The notes below the pieces were generated by a model, which did no database searches, was not told the DNA's origin, and saw nothing but the letters and a program-made list of their open reading frames with translations. DNA of 41,986 bases from the NCBI GenBank assembly GCA_002753665.1, contig PEAP01000017.1, forward strand, positions 1-41,986, written 5' to 3'. Positions within the stretch are counted from its first letter, which is position 1, and each line of letters begins with the position of its first letter. This DNA comes from Magnetococcales bacterium DC0425bin3 (GTDB taxonomy: Bacteria > Pseudomonadota > Magnetococcia > Magnetococcales > DC0425bin3). Of this stretch, positions 7,699 through 16,859 are shown one piece after another. The translations under genes were made by a program, and so were the position numbers.

Positions 7699-9008
7699 AA
7701 GTGGTCCTGATCCATCCCCCATCACCCCGGGACGGTGGCAACTGGCGCCGGGGAGGGCGCACGCCAGTGGGCCTGTCCTATATTGCTGCCGTGGTGCTGC
7801 AACTGGGGCACGAATGCACCATCATCGACGCTGAATCACTGTCCATGCCGGTGGAAGAGATTGATCGGCAACTGCGGCAGTTGCAGCCGGATGTGGTGGG
7901 AATGACCTGTACCACCCCCCTGTTCCCGGCGACGGTACAGATCGCCGCCATGGCGCGACAGGCCATTCCCGGGGTCACCATCGTTGCCGGAGGACCCCAT
8001 GTCAATGCCTTGCCCCGGGAATCCCTGCAAGCCAACCCCAACCTGGATTTCGTGGTGGTCGGTGAGGGAGAGATCACCTTCACCCGCCTGCTGGAGCTGT
8101 TGGTGGCTGGCCGGACTCCCGATCATGAACCCGGGTTGGGATATCGGACACCCGACGGTGCCATCATCATAGGCCCCCCCCGACCCTTGATCCAGGACCT
8201 GGACAGCCTGCCTCCACCGGCGTGGAACAAGCTGCCACTCCATGCTTATACCGACGAGTCCCAGTTTCCCGGCGGGGTGCGCTACGCAATTCTCATCTCC
8301 AGCCGTGGCTGTCCCTTCAACTGCACCTTTTGCGCTTCCCAGGTCACCTGGGGGCGGAAGGTCCGATTTCGATCCCCTCGTCGGCTCATTCCCGAGCTGG
8401 AAGAGTTGGTCAAGGTCCATGGCGTTTCGGTCCTTTGGTTCGCTGACGATACCTTCACCCTGAACAAAAAGCATGTTCGCGCTGTCTGCCAGGGTGTGAT
8501 CGATGCCGGCCTTGAGGTCAACATCAAGTGCAGCTCCCGGGTGGATACCATCGACGCGGAGCGTCTGAAGTGGCTGGCCGCCGCTGGCTGTTCCGAAATC
8601 ACCTTCGGTTGCGAATCCGCCGATCCCGGCATACTGAAGGTTATCGGAAAGGAGATTCGCCTGGAAAAGGTGCGGCCTGCCTTCGAGCTGGTTCACTCCT
8701 TCGGCATCCAGGTCCATTCGAGCTGGATCATCGGCAATCCTGGCGATACCCGGGAAACCATCGAAAAGACCATCGATTTTGCCATCGATTCAGGAACGGA
8801 CAAGGCCCAGTTCACCCTCATGACCCCCTATCCAGGCACGCCACTCTGGGAAACCGCCTTGGAGAAAAACCGGCTGCAAGCACCGGATTTTATGAAGTTC
8901 CGATGGTATTACAATGTGGTTGCCAATTTGTCAGAAGTGTCCGATCAGGAATTGCTGGATTGGCAGCAAGAAGCCTACCGACGCTTTGAGTCGAGTCGCA
9001 GGAAATGA
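7695..9008 (+). CDS. B12-binding-domain radical SAM protein
   Basis: A 437-residue enzyme. Residues 1-140 form a cobalamin-binding-like Rossmann domain (VVLIHPPS, DVVGMTCTT, VAGGPHVNA, VVGEGE), and the radical SAM cluster is C206-x3-C210-x2-C213 in RGCPFNCTFC. The GE-type motif region is seen in EITFGCESAD, and VHSSWIIGNPGDT is typical of the B12-rSAM class. Members methylate unactivated carbon or phosphorus, or carry out ring and chain rearrangements. ATG at 7695 overlaps the upstream stop and begins the first beta strand; upstream in-frame codons are the shadow of the methyltransferase. Its position inside a surface-glycan locus suggests modification of a glycan, lipid carrier or anchor. 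That is inference. Confidence 0.85.
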   Translation: MKVVLIHPPSPRDGGNWRRGGRTPVGLSYIAAVVLQLGHECTIIDAESLSMPVEEIDRQLRQLQPDVVGMTCTTPLFPATVQIAAMARQAIPGVTIVAGGPHVNALPRESLQANPNLDFVVVGEGEITFTRLLELLVAGRTPDHEPGLGYRTPDGAIIIGPPRPLIQDLDSLPPPAWNKLPLHAYTDESQFPGGVRYAILISSRGCPFNCTFCASQVTWGRKVRFRSPRRLIPELEELVKVHGVSVLWFADDTFTLNKKHVRAVCQGVIDAGLEVNIKCSSRVDTIDAERLKWLAAAGCSEITFGCESADPGILKVIGKEIRLEKVRPAFELVHSFGIQVHSSWIIGNPGDTRETIEKTIDFAIDSGTDKAQFTLMTPYPGTPLWETALEKNRLQAPDFMKFRWYYNVVANLSEVSDQELLDWQQEAYRRFESSRRK

Positions 9009-9024
9009 ACAGCCGCTTCGCTTT

Positions 9025-10107
9025 ATGGATAGTACCGAGCCAGCCATGCCATTGAATGAGCGATTTCAGCGACAGCTTAACCGCTTCAAGGGGGTTTTCA
9101 ACTATTTTTTTCCCGCCCCGGTCGGTAACCTGATGCCCCGTGAGGTCAGCATAGAGCTGACCAACCATTGCAATCTGGCCTGTGTGATGTGCCCCCACGG
9201 AACCATGCAGCGGGGCAAGGGCTTCATGGAACAGGCCCTGTTCGAGCGCATCATCGATCAATGTCGGGGTCAGGTGGAACTGGTGTATCTCTATGGAACC
9301 GGGGAAAGCTTGCTGGACAACAGGTTGCCGGGCTGTATTCGCTACGCCAAAGAACGGGGCTTGGCCACAGACCTTTCCACCAATGGCACTCTCCTCAACG
9401 AGGCCTGGGCCCGGGAGCTGCTCACCAGTGGGCTGGATTTTCTGACTGTCTGTCTGGATGGCGGGGACAAAGAGACCTATGAAAGCATCCGGATCAAAGG
9501 CAATTTCACCGTGTTGGTGGCCAATATTCGCACCCTGTTGCGGGTCTGGCGGGAGGTTTCCAGCCGGACCCGGATCATTATCCAGATGATCGTCATGGAT
9601 CGGAACCTCAACGAAGTAGAGGGGTTCCGCAACCTGTTCACCTCCGAGGAGCGCAACGCCGTCTTCCAATTCCGGATCAAACCGTTCTACGATACCTATC
9701 GTATACCCAAAGAACAGATCGGCACCACGCCAGCCTGTTTCTTGCCATGGAACCAGATGTCAATCCTCTGGAACGGCGATGTTGCCCTCTGCTGCTTCGA
9801 TGCCAACGGAAAGGTGCCGTTGGGCAATGTCTGGGAACAGCCACTCCGCGATATCTGGAACGGAACGGTGGTGCAGCGGATTCGGCATCGCCAACGGACC
9901 GGGCAGGTGCATGATCTGCCCCTGTGCAGTTCCTGCGGCGTGCCCCGGCAAGGCTATTTCAATCCGATTCTGCTCTTCGGCAGTGCCTTCTTTCGTACCT
10001 CCCGGATCCGGATTCTGATTCCATACTATGAGCAGCATGTCCTCGACCCCGCCCGGAAGCTCCTGGGGGCAAGAACAGCCAAGGTATCCAATGACAGATC
10101 GGTTTGA
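9025..10107 (+). CDS. Radical SAM/SPASM-domain protein
   Basis: A 360-residue protein with the cluster C49-x3-C53-x2-C56 in TNHCNLACVMC, then YLYGTGESLLDN, where the SAM-binding GE lies, and DLSTNGTLL. The C-terminal SPASM-like region has CFLPWNQMSILWNGDVALCCFDANG and CSSCGVPRQ, giving five or more cysteines that could hold an auxiliary Fe-S cluster. SPASM enzymes modify peptides or carry out dehydrogenations, and several unassigned ones occur in polysaccharide loci. I chose ATG at 9025; an in-frame ATG at 9046 is an alternative and neither has a strong ribosome binding site. The 3' end overlaps the next gene by 17 bases. The substrate is not known. Confidence 0.82.
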   Translation: MDSTEPAMPLNERFQRQLNRFKGVFNYFFPAPVGNLMPREVSIELTNHCNLACVMCPHGTMQRGKGFMEQALFERIIDQCRGQVELVYLYGTGESLLDNRLPGCIRYAKERGLATDLSTNGTLLNEAWARELLTSGLDFLTVCLDGGDKETYESIRIKGNFTVLVANIRTLLRVWREVSSRTRIIIQMIVMDRNLNEVEGFRNLFTSEERNAVFQFRIKPFYDTYRIPKEQIGTTPACFLPWNQMSILWNGDVALCCFDANGKVPLGNVWEQPLRDIWNGTVVQRIRHRQRTGQVHDLPLCSSCGVPRQGYFNPILLFGSAFFRTSRIRILIPYYEQHVLDPARKLLGARTAKVSNDRSV

Positions 10108-11788
10108 GGCAGCAGGTACCGGATGGCGCGGGGTCGCTCCGTGGCAATGGCTCCTGGGTGCTTGGAGTGTGGTGGTAGTGTTCGGCTTTTCCCGGATTTT
10201 TCCGGGCAGCGACCAGCTGTTTTATCTGGCTCCCGCGCTGGCATTTCTGGAAACCGGCTCGTTGGCGATTCCCATGGGTGGGGAGGAGATCCGCCTCTAT
10301 GCCTTGTTTGGCACCTATTCCCTGACGATGGGGCTGTTTTTCAAGCTCATGGAGTGGCTTGGTCTGTCAGTGACGGCCTATTCATACGGTCTGTTTCAGG
10401 CTCTGGTGGTTTTGGCGATGCTGGCGGCTGCCGTGCAATGGCTGCGTGGGATTCCGGGACGCAGCCCGGCCCAGGGGGACCAGAGTGCGATGTTGTTTCT
10501 GGCGTTGCTGCCGCTGACTCCCTTCTCGATGAACTGGCCGGTGACGCGGCCGGAGCCCCTGGGGTTGGGCTGCCTGTTCAGTGCCATGATTCTGTCCCGT
10601 TCCCTGGACATGTCTCGCGACCGGGGAGGAGGTGGGATCAAGGCCCTGGGTGCCGGGTTTCTGTACGGCTTCAGCGCTATTTGTCACCCCTTGATGGCCC
10701 TGATGGCCGGCGGACTTGCTCTGATGAGCTTCCTGGGTCTGAAGGCACGGGGCTATGCATGGCTTGGTATCCCGTTGCTGGTATTAATTGGAGGAGTGAT
10801 TCCGATCCTGATCCTGGCAATGGATTATCTGTCAGATCCACACGTTGCTCTAGCACCCCTTCTGGATCATGCTGAAAGCCTTTCAGGGCAGGAAAATCAA
10901 CAGGATGAGCTATGGAAATTACTGGGCAATCGGTTGAATGCCATCCTGCATTGGCGTCCTCCTGGCTTGGTCCGCCTCGCTGAGGCGCTGTATTTTTTGC
11001 CCTTTTTTGCCATGCTGGCATGGGTGGCGGTACGCGGATGGGGAGGAAATGGCGGTCGGTATTTCGAGTTGGATCGACTGTTTCGCTGGACTTTGCTGGT
11101 GATGCTGTTGTTGATCCCGCTGCTCATGTATATTTCGCCCGGTTTCGAGGGCGTGATGGGAGTTCTGGCCGTATTGCTGATGGCATGGCGCGAAGACCAG
11201 GCAGTGCGGCTTGGGCGACCGCCAGCAATTCTGCTTCTGATCTGGTTGCCGGTCATAGGGTCATGGCCACTGCTCCACGCAGCGAAGCCCATTGTCTCTT
11301 CCGAAAGATACCCGAATGTGACTCGCATGCGGACACAGGTTGCCTCGCTTGCTCCGCAGATCGAAGAGTTGCTTCTGGTCGCCCCTGAAGGGGGGTCGGT
11401 TTTCCTGGATGAACTGCGCAGCACATTCCGCACTGAAGAACGAACCTCCATGCGCGCACATATTCTGTTTCCTGGACTTGAATTCCATCCTGGTCCCGAC
11501 GAGGTTATCGGCATGCAGTCCTTTCTGATGCAATTCCAGGCTATGGCCGGGCAGTCACGCCGGTTGGGGTGGCTGGTCGCCCTTGACCGCGTGATTTTGT
11601 TGAATGATGATGGCCGTGAGGTATGTCTATGGTTTGGAGGAGCCGGGTTCGGGGTACAGGTGACTGTGGCAGAGTTGGTGAAATTGGATCGGAAGTTCGG
11701 GATCGTGATCAGCCAGGGCTTCGCCATGGGGTGTTCGGACGGGAATGTCCGACCCGATTGGAAGTCGCCAGCCAAGAGACTGACTTGA
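10091..11788 (+). CDS. Polytopic membrane protein, GT-C glycosyltransferase-like
   Basis: A 565-residue protein with a short cytoplasmic N-terminus, a first helix at about 18-37 and perhaps ten further helices to about residue 410, then a soluble C-terminal domain of about 150 residues. The first external loop carries PGSDQLFYLAPALAFLETGSL with Asp41, the kind of acidic site found in GT-C lipid-linked-sugar transferases. The start at 10091 (ATG) lies inside the end of the radical SAM gene and gives the sensible charged N-terminus; a longer frame from 10028 would only add shadow residues. Function beyond a probable membrane glycosyltransferase is not assignable. Confidence 0.6.
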   Translation: MTDRFEAAGTGWRGVAPWQWLLGAWSVVVVFGFSRIFPGSDQLFYLAPALAFLETGSLAIPMGGEEIRLYALFGTYSLTMGLFFKLMEWLGLSVTAYSYGLFQALVVLAMLAAAVQWLRGIPGRSPAQGDQSAMLFLALLPLTPFSMNWPVTRPEPLGLGCLFSAMILSRSLDMSRDRGGGGIKALGAGFLYGFSAICHPLMALMAGGLALMSFLGLKARGYAWLGIPLLVLIGGVIPILILAMDYLSDPHVALAPLLDHAESLSGQENQQDELWKLLGNRLNAILHWRPPGLVRLAEALYFLPFFAMLAWVAVRGWGGNGGRYFELDRLFRWTLLVMLLLIPLLMYISPGFEGVMGVLAVLLMAWREDQAVRLGRPPAILLLIWLPVIGSWPLLHAAKPIVSSERYPNVTRMRTQVASLAPQIEELLLVAPEGGSVFLDELRSTFRTEERTSMRAHILFPGLEFHPGPDEVIGMQSFLMQFQAMAGQSRRLGWLVALDRVILLNDDGREVCLWFGGAGFGVQVTVAELVKLDRKFGIVISQGFAMGCSDGNVRPDWKSPAKRLT

Positions 11789-11791
11789 CTC

Positions 11792-13027
11792 ATGATTCCT
11801 GACTTTATAAATTTACTGTTCGTTCTGTTGTATGTTGTCTTGATTTTACGTTGGGCGCAGGCCAAACGTATCGTTTATTTTCTGTTTGGAATTCATCTCC
11901 TTCTGCCGTTCGTGATTGTAGCTTCAATGCCAAACGCTTGGATGACTGATCTGGATGTCTATCTGAAAATATCCTCTCACATCAGGGAACTGTTTGCACA
12001 TCATTTGGGATTGATCCGGGAAGCCCCGGTGTTGCCAAGCGAAGAAGCAAGCTTCATGAATCAGAGACAGATTGTGCTGGGAGCAGGCCTGTTTGCCATG
12101 GCCCCGATCCCGTTCTTGAATTCCCATATCTCCACCGGCCTGATCAGTGTCCTTGTTTATGGAGTGATTTACCTGTTTCTGAAGACAAACAGGATGCTTG
12201 AAGGAGCAGCATTATGGTTCTATATGTTCTTTCCAAGCCTGTTATTCTATACGTCTGTTGGATTAAGGGATGTTTTTGTCTTGTTGTTCATGTTCGTAAT
12301 GGCGGCGTGGTTCTCCAGAGGCAGGCATGTGGCGGGAGCCATGGCAAGCATTCCTCTGATCGCATTGAAACCGTTCAACTTTATTTTAATATGGGTGGCG
12401 ATCCTTTTGTATCTGGGCTGCTCGTCGCAGTCTCGGTCCTGGAGACGGCTGGATGTTTTGGGAGGCGCGGTATTAATTGTTGGTGGCCTGATGATCGTCT
12501 CGCATCATTTCAGGAACGAATGGGCAAATTATTTATCGTTGGATTATTTGAATTGGCTGATCGAAGTGCTGAACATGAACTCGTTTCAGCAAGCCCCATT
12601 GTTTGCAGGATGGATGGATGTCTTGAAGTATATTCCTTTGAGTGGAGTTCATTTTTTTGTAAAACCCTTGCCTTGGGAAGCCGAAAAAGCAGTCCATGTG
12701 ATTCAATCGCTTGAAAACCTGTTGGTCCTCGTCCTGATCGCCGGGGTGTGGTGGACCAGCAAGAAGCGCCGTGAACTGTTGCGCAGCACTCTGTTCCTGA
12801 ATTTGTTGTTGGTTACGGGTATGGTCGGTTACGGTATACTCGTAGCCAATTTTGGCACGGCGGCCCGGTACCGGTTTCCATTCGTTGCCGTCTATGTCAC
12901 GCTGCTGCTGGCCAACCACAGCCAGAGACGCATCTGTCAGGGCAACCCAATCCATGCCCTTTCGAGGAAAAAGCATCTCTCCATCCACAATCGACAGGAA
13001 ATACAATTGCCTTGCTCCGAACCCTGA
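11792..13027 (+). CDS. Polytopic membrane protein, Wzy- or GT-C-like
   Basis: A 411-residue hydrophobic protein with about nine or ten helices. After the second helix there is MTDLDVYLKISSHIR (Asp53, Asp55), and later LRDVFVLLFMF and ALKPFNFILIW. This layout resembles EpsG/Wzy-type polymerases and small GT-C enzymes, but no motif decides between them. Base composition is clearly more AT-rich than the flanking genes, especially about 11790-12720, as is common for polymerase genes acquired by transfer. It starts three bases after the preceding stop and its 3' end overlaps the next gene by 16 bases. I infer a role in polymerising or transferring the repeat unit of this locus. Confidence 0.5.
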   Translation: MIPDFINLLFVLLYVVLILRWAQAKRIVYFLFGIHLLLPFVIVASMPNAWMTDLDVYLKISSHIRELFAHHLGLIREAPVLPSEEASFMNQRQIVLGAGLFAMAPIPFLNSHISTGLISVLVYGVIYLFLKTNRMLEGAALWFYMFFPSLLFYTSVGLRDVFVLLFMFVMAAWFSRGRHVAGAMASIPLIALKPFNFILIWVAILLYLGCSSQSRSWRRLDVLGGAVLIVGGLMIVSHHFRNEWANYLSLDYLNWLIEVLNMNSFQQAPLFAGWMDVLKYIPLSGVHFFVKPLPWEAEKAVHVIQSLENLLVLVLIAGVWWTSKKRRELLRSTLFLNLLLVTGMVGYGILVANFGTAARYRFPFVAVYVTLLLANHSQRRICQGNPIHALSRKKHLSIHNRQEIQLPCSEP

Positions 13028-14157
13028 AATCTGTTTTGGTGTTTATCGGCCTGCTTCCCTGCCTGCTGTTGGTGCTGGAAGGGGTGGCCATGTTGGTGCT
13101 GCAGGGGGATTGGTGGCGCGATGATCCGGCCACCTACTCGGATGCCACCCTGGCCCGGATCTACGAAGTGCCTCCCGATGCAACCGATTCCTATCGAGAC
13201 ATGTTGCGCGAAACCTGGCGCCAACGGGGTGGATTGCTTTATGCGCCATTTCTTGAGTTTCGTGAAGCGGATTTCGATGGAAAATATATCAAAGTATCCC
13301 CGATCGGCTACAGGCAGGGAGCAGGACAGCAGCCATGGACCACATCCAGAAGCAAGGTATTTCTGTTTGGCGGCAGCACCATGTTCGGATACGGGGTCAA
13401 GTCAGAAGAGACCATTGGCTCCGGGGTCCAGACGTTTCTTGATCATCGTCAACCGGACCGCTGGGCTGTATTCAATTTTGGAGCTGGATCGTATTACAGC
13501 ACAAGCGAACGTATTCTGTTTCAGCAATTGCTGACCGCAGGGAAACATCCTGAGATCGCAGTCTTTATGGATGGGTATAACGATTTTTATTTCTACAAGG
13601 TGCCGGACGAAACGCCGACGGCACATTATTTCCGGAAAATGACAGCGTTGGTTTCGGATTCCTTTTTCCGGCGATTGGATGGTCTGGTGCAAGGGATATC
13701 CCAAACATTCCGCCATACCAGGCAGCTATTGATCTCACTCCTGAAGCCTTTACTGCCCATTGCCTACATCCCCCCAGACAAGGATGAAATGGATGCAACG
13801 CTGCACAAGACAGTGGCCCGGATCAATACCAATCATCGCATGCTGCGGGCTATCTGCAAGGAACTTTCCATTCATTGCCTGTTCATTGTTCAGCCCGTAC
13901 CCAACTATATGTTTGATGACAGCCTCAGGGCCGACAAGGTGACAGCCACACATGCCATGGGGATGGCGCCTTCGGACCGTGGCTACCAGTTGCTGTTCGA
14001 TCATGGATTGTTGGAAATGGCACCGGATATACTGTTGCTTCACGATCTCCCATATTCAGGAAATCGTTATGTGGATATTGTTCATTACAGTCCTTCGTAT
14101 AATCGATTGATAGCCGAGAAGATAGTCGAAGCCCTGACAGCGCGCGGATACAATTGA
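13012..14157 (+). CDS. SGNH/GDSL-hydrolase-like membrane-anchored protein
   Basis: A 381-residue protein with one N-terminal membrane helix (about 7-30) and an SGNH-like domain. Block I is FLFGGSTMFG with Ser122, NFGAGSYYSTSER resembles block II, MDGYNDF supplies a block III-type Asn, and DIVH near the end gives Asp355 and His358. Such proteins add or remove O-acetyl groups on exported glycans. The TTG at 13012 is the likely start, with AGGAA at 12996-13000 upstream; an ATT at 13006 is an unlikely alternative. It is the last gene of the cassette that began at 6928. The substrate is presumably the polymer made here, which is inference. Confidence 0.68.
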   Translation: MLRTLKSVLVFIGLLPCLLLVLEGVAMLVLQGDWWRDDPATYSDATLARIYEVPPDATDSYRDMLRETWRQRGGLLYAPFLEFREADFDGKYIKVSPIGYRQGAGQQPWTTSRSKVFLFGGSTMFGYGVKSEETIGSGVQTFLDHRQPDRWAVFNFGAGSYYSTSERILFQQLLTAGKHPEIAVFMDGYNDFYFYKVPDETPTAHYFRKMTALVSDSFFRRLDGLVQGISQTFRHTRQLLISLLKPLLPIAYIPPDKDEMDATLHKTVARINTNHRMLRAICKELSIHCLFIVQPVPNYMFDDSLRADKVTATHAMGMAPSDRGYQLLFDHGLLEMAPDILLLHDLPYSGNRYVDIVHYSPSYNRLIAEKIVEALTARGYN

Positions 14158-14287
14158 GAAGCGGTGAGTCAGGGACTGTCGATCCTTACAGGTGAAGCTG
14201 CCCAACAAAATTGCCCTATGTCACCATAAGGGGTGGCATAGGGAAGTGAATTGGAAGATCATATTGGGCAGCGATTTTGCCATAAGA

Positions 14288-14320
14288 AAAATTTATCAAA
14301 AATTTAATTTGATAAATTTT
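14288..14320. terminator. AT-rich hairpin, possible terminator of the glycan cassette
   Basis: A perfect 13-bp stem with a 7-base loop (14301-14307). The stem is almost wholly A/T, and a T-containing run follows on the plus strand (ATTTTATTTT). It is weaker than a classical GC-rich terminator, so an operator is an alternative reading. Confidence 0.35.
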
Positions 14321-14340
14321 ATTTTGGGTGATAGGGTGGG

Positions 14341-14370
14341 TTGACAGAAGCCGGTTGCGCACCGCAGAAT
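14341..14370 (+). promoter_or_regulatory. Candidate sigma-70 promoter for rdgB-sat-aprBA
   Basis: TTGACA (14341-14346) is a perfect -35; CAGAAT (14365-14370) follows after 18 bases and matches four of six -10 positions. It lies directly after the AT-rich hairpin and about 90 bases before the TTG start of rdgB. Confidence 0.35.
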
Positions 14371-14458
14371 CAGCGCGAGGCCCAATCGTCCCGGGGAACC
14401 GGGCAACCAGAGAGAACCGGGCGATCCACAGGACAGCCCAATAGCCTGGAACGGACCA

Positions 14459-15061
14459 TTGAAAGTCGTACTGGCCACCCGCAACCGCAAGAAAGTGGAA
14501 GAGATCCGTCGCATGGCGACCGGGAGTCTCACCCTGCTCAGCCTGAACGATTTTCCCGAATGCCTGGAGGTGGTGGAGGATGGCGCCACCTTTCGGGCCA
14601 ACGCCTGCAAGAAGGCGCGGGAGGTGGCCCGCTACACCGGACTGACCGCCCTGGCGGACGACTCGGGTCTGGAAGTGGATGCCCTGGGAGGACGCCCGGG
14701 GGTTCATTCGGCCCGCTACGCGGGGACCGGCGCCACGGACCGGCAAAATCTCGACAAGCTGCTGGAAGAGTTGGGGGATCGACCGGAGGATCAGCGGACT
14801 GCACGTTTTGTGTGCGTCCTGGCCCTGGTCGATGCCAAGGGTGGCTGCCGTATCTTCGATGGGAGGGTGGAAGGGCGCATCGCCTTTCAGCCCCGCGGGG
14901 AGAACGGCTTCGGCTACGACCCGGTGTTCCTGCCCGAGGGGGCACCAGTGACTTTCGCGGAAATGGACCCCGGCGCCAAGGACGCCATGAGCCATCGGGG
15001 TCGCGCCCTGGCCCAACTGGCCAGCGCCTTGAATGACCACAGCGGGCCGATCCTGGCCTGA
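14459..15061 (+). CDS. rdgB: RdgB/HAM1 non-canonical purine NTP pyrophosphatase
   Basis: A 200-residue protein of normal family length. It begins with the substrate-binding [16 protein letters not shown] strand, then [25 protein letters not shown] (Asp67/Asp68 as metal ligands), [11 protein letters not shown] and the C-terminal SHRGRAL segment. The enzyme hydrolyses dITP, ITP and XTP to the monophosphate plus pyrophosphate in the cytoplasm, keeping deaminated purines out of DNA and RNA. The start codon is TTG; no ATG gives the conserved N-terminus, and the Shine-Dalgarno match is weak. It lies 30 bases before sat, so it is probably transcribed with the sulfate-activation genes. That placement may reflect only operon convenience. 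Confidence 0.92.
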   Translation: MKVVLATRNRKKVEEIRRMATGSLTLLSLNDFPECLEVVEDGATFRANACKKAREVARYTGLTALADDSGLEVDALGGRPGVHSARYAGTGATDRQNLDKLLEELGDRPEDQRTARFVCVLALVDAKGGCRIFDGRVEGRIAFQPRGENGFGYDPVFLPEGAPVTFAEMDPGAKDAMSHRGRALAQLASALNDHSGPILA

Positions 15062-15091
15062 TCCGGAGCAACTGCGCAGGAGGAGGAAATC

Positions 15092-16309
15092 ATGTCCAAG
15101 CTGGTACCCCCCCACGGCGGCGGTCCCCTGAAACCGTTGCTGCTCCAAGGGGCCGCCCTGACCGAGGGCAAGAACAAAGCCGCGACCCTCAAACAGGTGC
15201 GGATGACTTCCCGGGAAACCTGTGACCTGATCATGCTGGGGATCGGCGCTTTCACCCCCCTGGATGGCTTCATGGGCAAGGCGGACTGGGAGGCGGTCTG
15301 CGACAGCACCCACCTCGCCAACGGCGTGTTCTGGCCCATCCCCATCACCCTGTCGGTCAACGAGAAGGACGCCGACGCGCTGGCCATCGGCCAGGAAATC
15401 ACCCTGGTGGACGATGAGTCCGGCGAGATCATGGGGTTGATGAAGGTCACCGAGAAATACGGCTACGACAAGCAGAAGGAATGCCAGAGCGTCTTCCAGA
15501 CCCTGGACATGGAACATCCCGGCGTCCAGAAGGTGATGAGCCAGGGCGCCATCAACATCGGCGGACCGGTGCAGGTGCTTTCCCAGGGTGAGTTTCCCGC
15601 CAAGTACCCGGATATCTACAAGACCCCCGCCGAAACCCGGGTCATGTTCGAGGCGAAGAAGTGGAGCCAGGTGGCGGCCTTCCAGACTCGCAATCCCATG
15701 CATCGCTCCCACGAATACCTGGCCAAGATCGCCATCGAAACCTTGGATGGCGTGCTGGTTCACCAAATCCTGGGCAAACTGAAGGCCGGGGACATCCCTG
15801 CCGAGGTGCGGGCCGAGGCCATCAACGTCCTCATCGACAAGTATTTTGTCAAGGACACCGTCCTCCAGGCCGGCTACCCCATGGAAATGCGTTATGCCGG
15901 ACCCAAAGAGGCCCTGCTCCACGCGGTGTTCCGCCAGAACTACGGCTGCTCCCACCTGATCGTGGGTCGGGATCATGCCGGGGTCGGTGACTACTATGGC
16001 CCCTTCGATGCCCAGTACATCTTCGACCAGGTGCCCGAGAGTGCCCTGCACACCCGGCCACTGAAGATCGATTGGACCTTCTACTGCTACAAATGTCATG
16101 GCATGGCGTCCATGAAGACCTGCCCCCATGGCAAGGCCGACCGGCTGCTGCTTTCCGGGACCGCCTTGCGCAAGACCCTCTCCGAGGGCGCCCAACCCCC
16201 CGCCGAGTTCAGCCGGCCGGAGGTGGTGGAAATCCTGCAGAAGTACTATGCCGGTCTGGCGGAACACGACAAGGTCGAAATCAAGATGCACAAGGCCGCG
16301 ACCGGCTGA
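15092..16309 (+). CDS. sat: Dissimilatory-type ATP sulfurylase
   Basis: A 405-residue homo-oligomeric ATP sulfurylase. In sulfur oxidisers it runs from APS plus pyrophosphate to ATP plus sulfate, giving substrate-level phosphorylation. The active-site motif [11 protein letters not shown] is at 198-208, [12 protein letters not shown] begins at 292, and SGTALR lies near residue 355. A cysteine/histidine cluster, C332-x2-C335-x8-C344-x2-H347, is the metal-binding site seen in prokaryotic dissimilatory enzymes. There is no APS kinase domain, which agrees with a dissimilatory role. A strong AGGAGGAGG ribosome binding site precedes the ATG. APS reductase genes follow directly, so the product of AprBA would be handed to Sat. 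Confidence 0.97.
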   Translation: MSKLVPPHGGGPLKPLLLQGAALTEGKNKAATLKQVRMTSRETCDLIMLGIGAFTPLDGFMGKADWEAVCDSTHLANGVFWPIPITLSVNEKDADALAIGQEITLVDDESGEIMGLMKVTEKYGYDKQKECQSVFQTLDMEHPGVQKVMSQGAINIGGPVQVLSQGEFPAKYPDIYKTPAETRVMFEAKKWSQVAAFQTRNPMHRSHEYLAKIAIETLDGVLVHQILGKLKAGDIPAEVRAEAINVLIDKYFVKDTVLQAGYPMEMRYAGPKEALLHAVFRQNYGCSHLIVGRDHAGVGDYYGPFDAQYIFDQVPESALHTRPLKIDWTFYCYKCHGMASMKTCPHGKADRLLLSGTALRKTLSEGAQPPAEFSRPEVVEILQKYYAGLAEHDKVEIKMHKAATG

Positions 16310-16365
16310 CCGGATGAGTTGAAAATCAAATAGAATCAATCACTATTTGTCGAGGAGGCGTTGCA

Positions 16366-16800
16366 ATGCCAAGTTTTGTGAAGGCGGAGAAGTGTGACGG
16401 CTGCAAAGGACAGGACAAAACGGCCTGCATGTACATCTGCCCCAACAATCTGATGAAGCTGGACAAGGAGCGGATGAAGGGCTTCAACCAGGAACCCGAT
16501 CAGTGCTGGGAGTGCTATTCCTGCGTGAAGATCTGTCCGCAGCAGGCCATCGAAGTCCGGGCCTATGCCGACATCGTCCCCATGGGCGGTCTGGTGCATC
16601 CCCTGCGGGCGTCCGACTCCATCATGTGGACCATTCAGTTCCGCAACGGCAACAGCAAGCGGTTCAAATTCCCCATCCGGACCACCCCGGAAGGGTCCAT
16701 CGACCCCTATGCCGGCAAACCGGCGGCCGACATGGCCAATCTGGCCAAGCCCGGCTTCTTCAACCTGCCCCCGGCCCAGTTGCCTGCCAGCGGCAAGTGA
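16366..16800 (+). CDS. aprB: Adenylylsulfate (APS) reductase beta subunit
   Basis: A 144-residue iron-sulfur subunit carrying two [4Fe-4S] clusters. The ligands are C10, C13, C21, C25 and C47, C50, C53, C57. The C-terminal half after the ferredoxin domain (VPMGGLVHPLRASDSIMWTIQ and the Pro-rich tail) is the APS-reductase-specific extension that embraces AprA. It passes electrons released by oxidation of sulfite plus AMP to APS on the FAD of AprA to a membrane acceptor. GAGGAGG lies upstream of the ATG. No qmoABC or aprM, the usual membrane partners, is found in the window. Confidence 0.97.
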   Translation: MPSFVKAEKCDGCKGQDKTACMYICPNNLMKLDKERMKGFNQEPDQCWECYSCVKICPQQAIEVRAYADIVPMGGLVHPLRASDSIMWTIQFRNGNSKRFKFPIRTTPEGSIDPYAGKPAADMANLAKPGFFNLPPAQLPASGK

Positions 16801-16859
16801 ATCGGCTTGCCCCGACTCTTGGTCCGTCGATAAAGAAACTTTGAGAGGAGTGTTACAGG

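Larger units (their letters stand above)
14158..14458. other. 301-base gene-free region with nested inverted repeats
   Basis: No gene is seen. The region joins the polysaccharide cassette to the sulfur operon. It holds a nested stem: outer arms GCTGCCCAA (14197-14205) and TTGGGCAGC (14264-14272), inner arms CCCTATGTCACC (14214-14225) and GGTGGCATAGGG (14232-14243). It is followed by a separate AT-rich hairpin with arms AAAATTTATCAAA (14288-14300) and TTTGATAAATTTT (14308-14320). It may end the upstream transcript, control the downstream one, or both. Confidence 0.6.

Noticed and set aside
14197-14272. Possible miniature inverted-repeat element
   Set aside because: The outer arms match for only nine bases and no target-site duplication flanks them.
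14216-16339. Very long open frame on the minus strand opposite rdgB-sat
   Set aside because: It is antisense to two certain genes and shows Gly/His-rich translation typical of GC-rich shadow frames, with no family feature.
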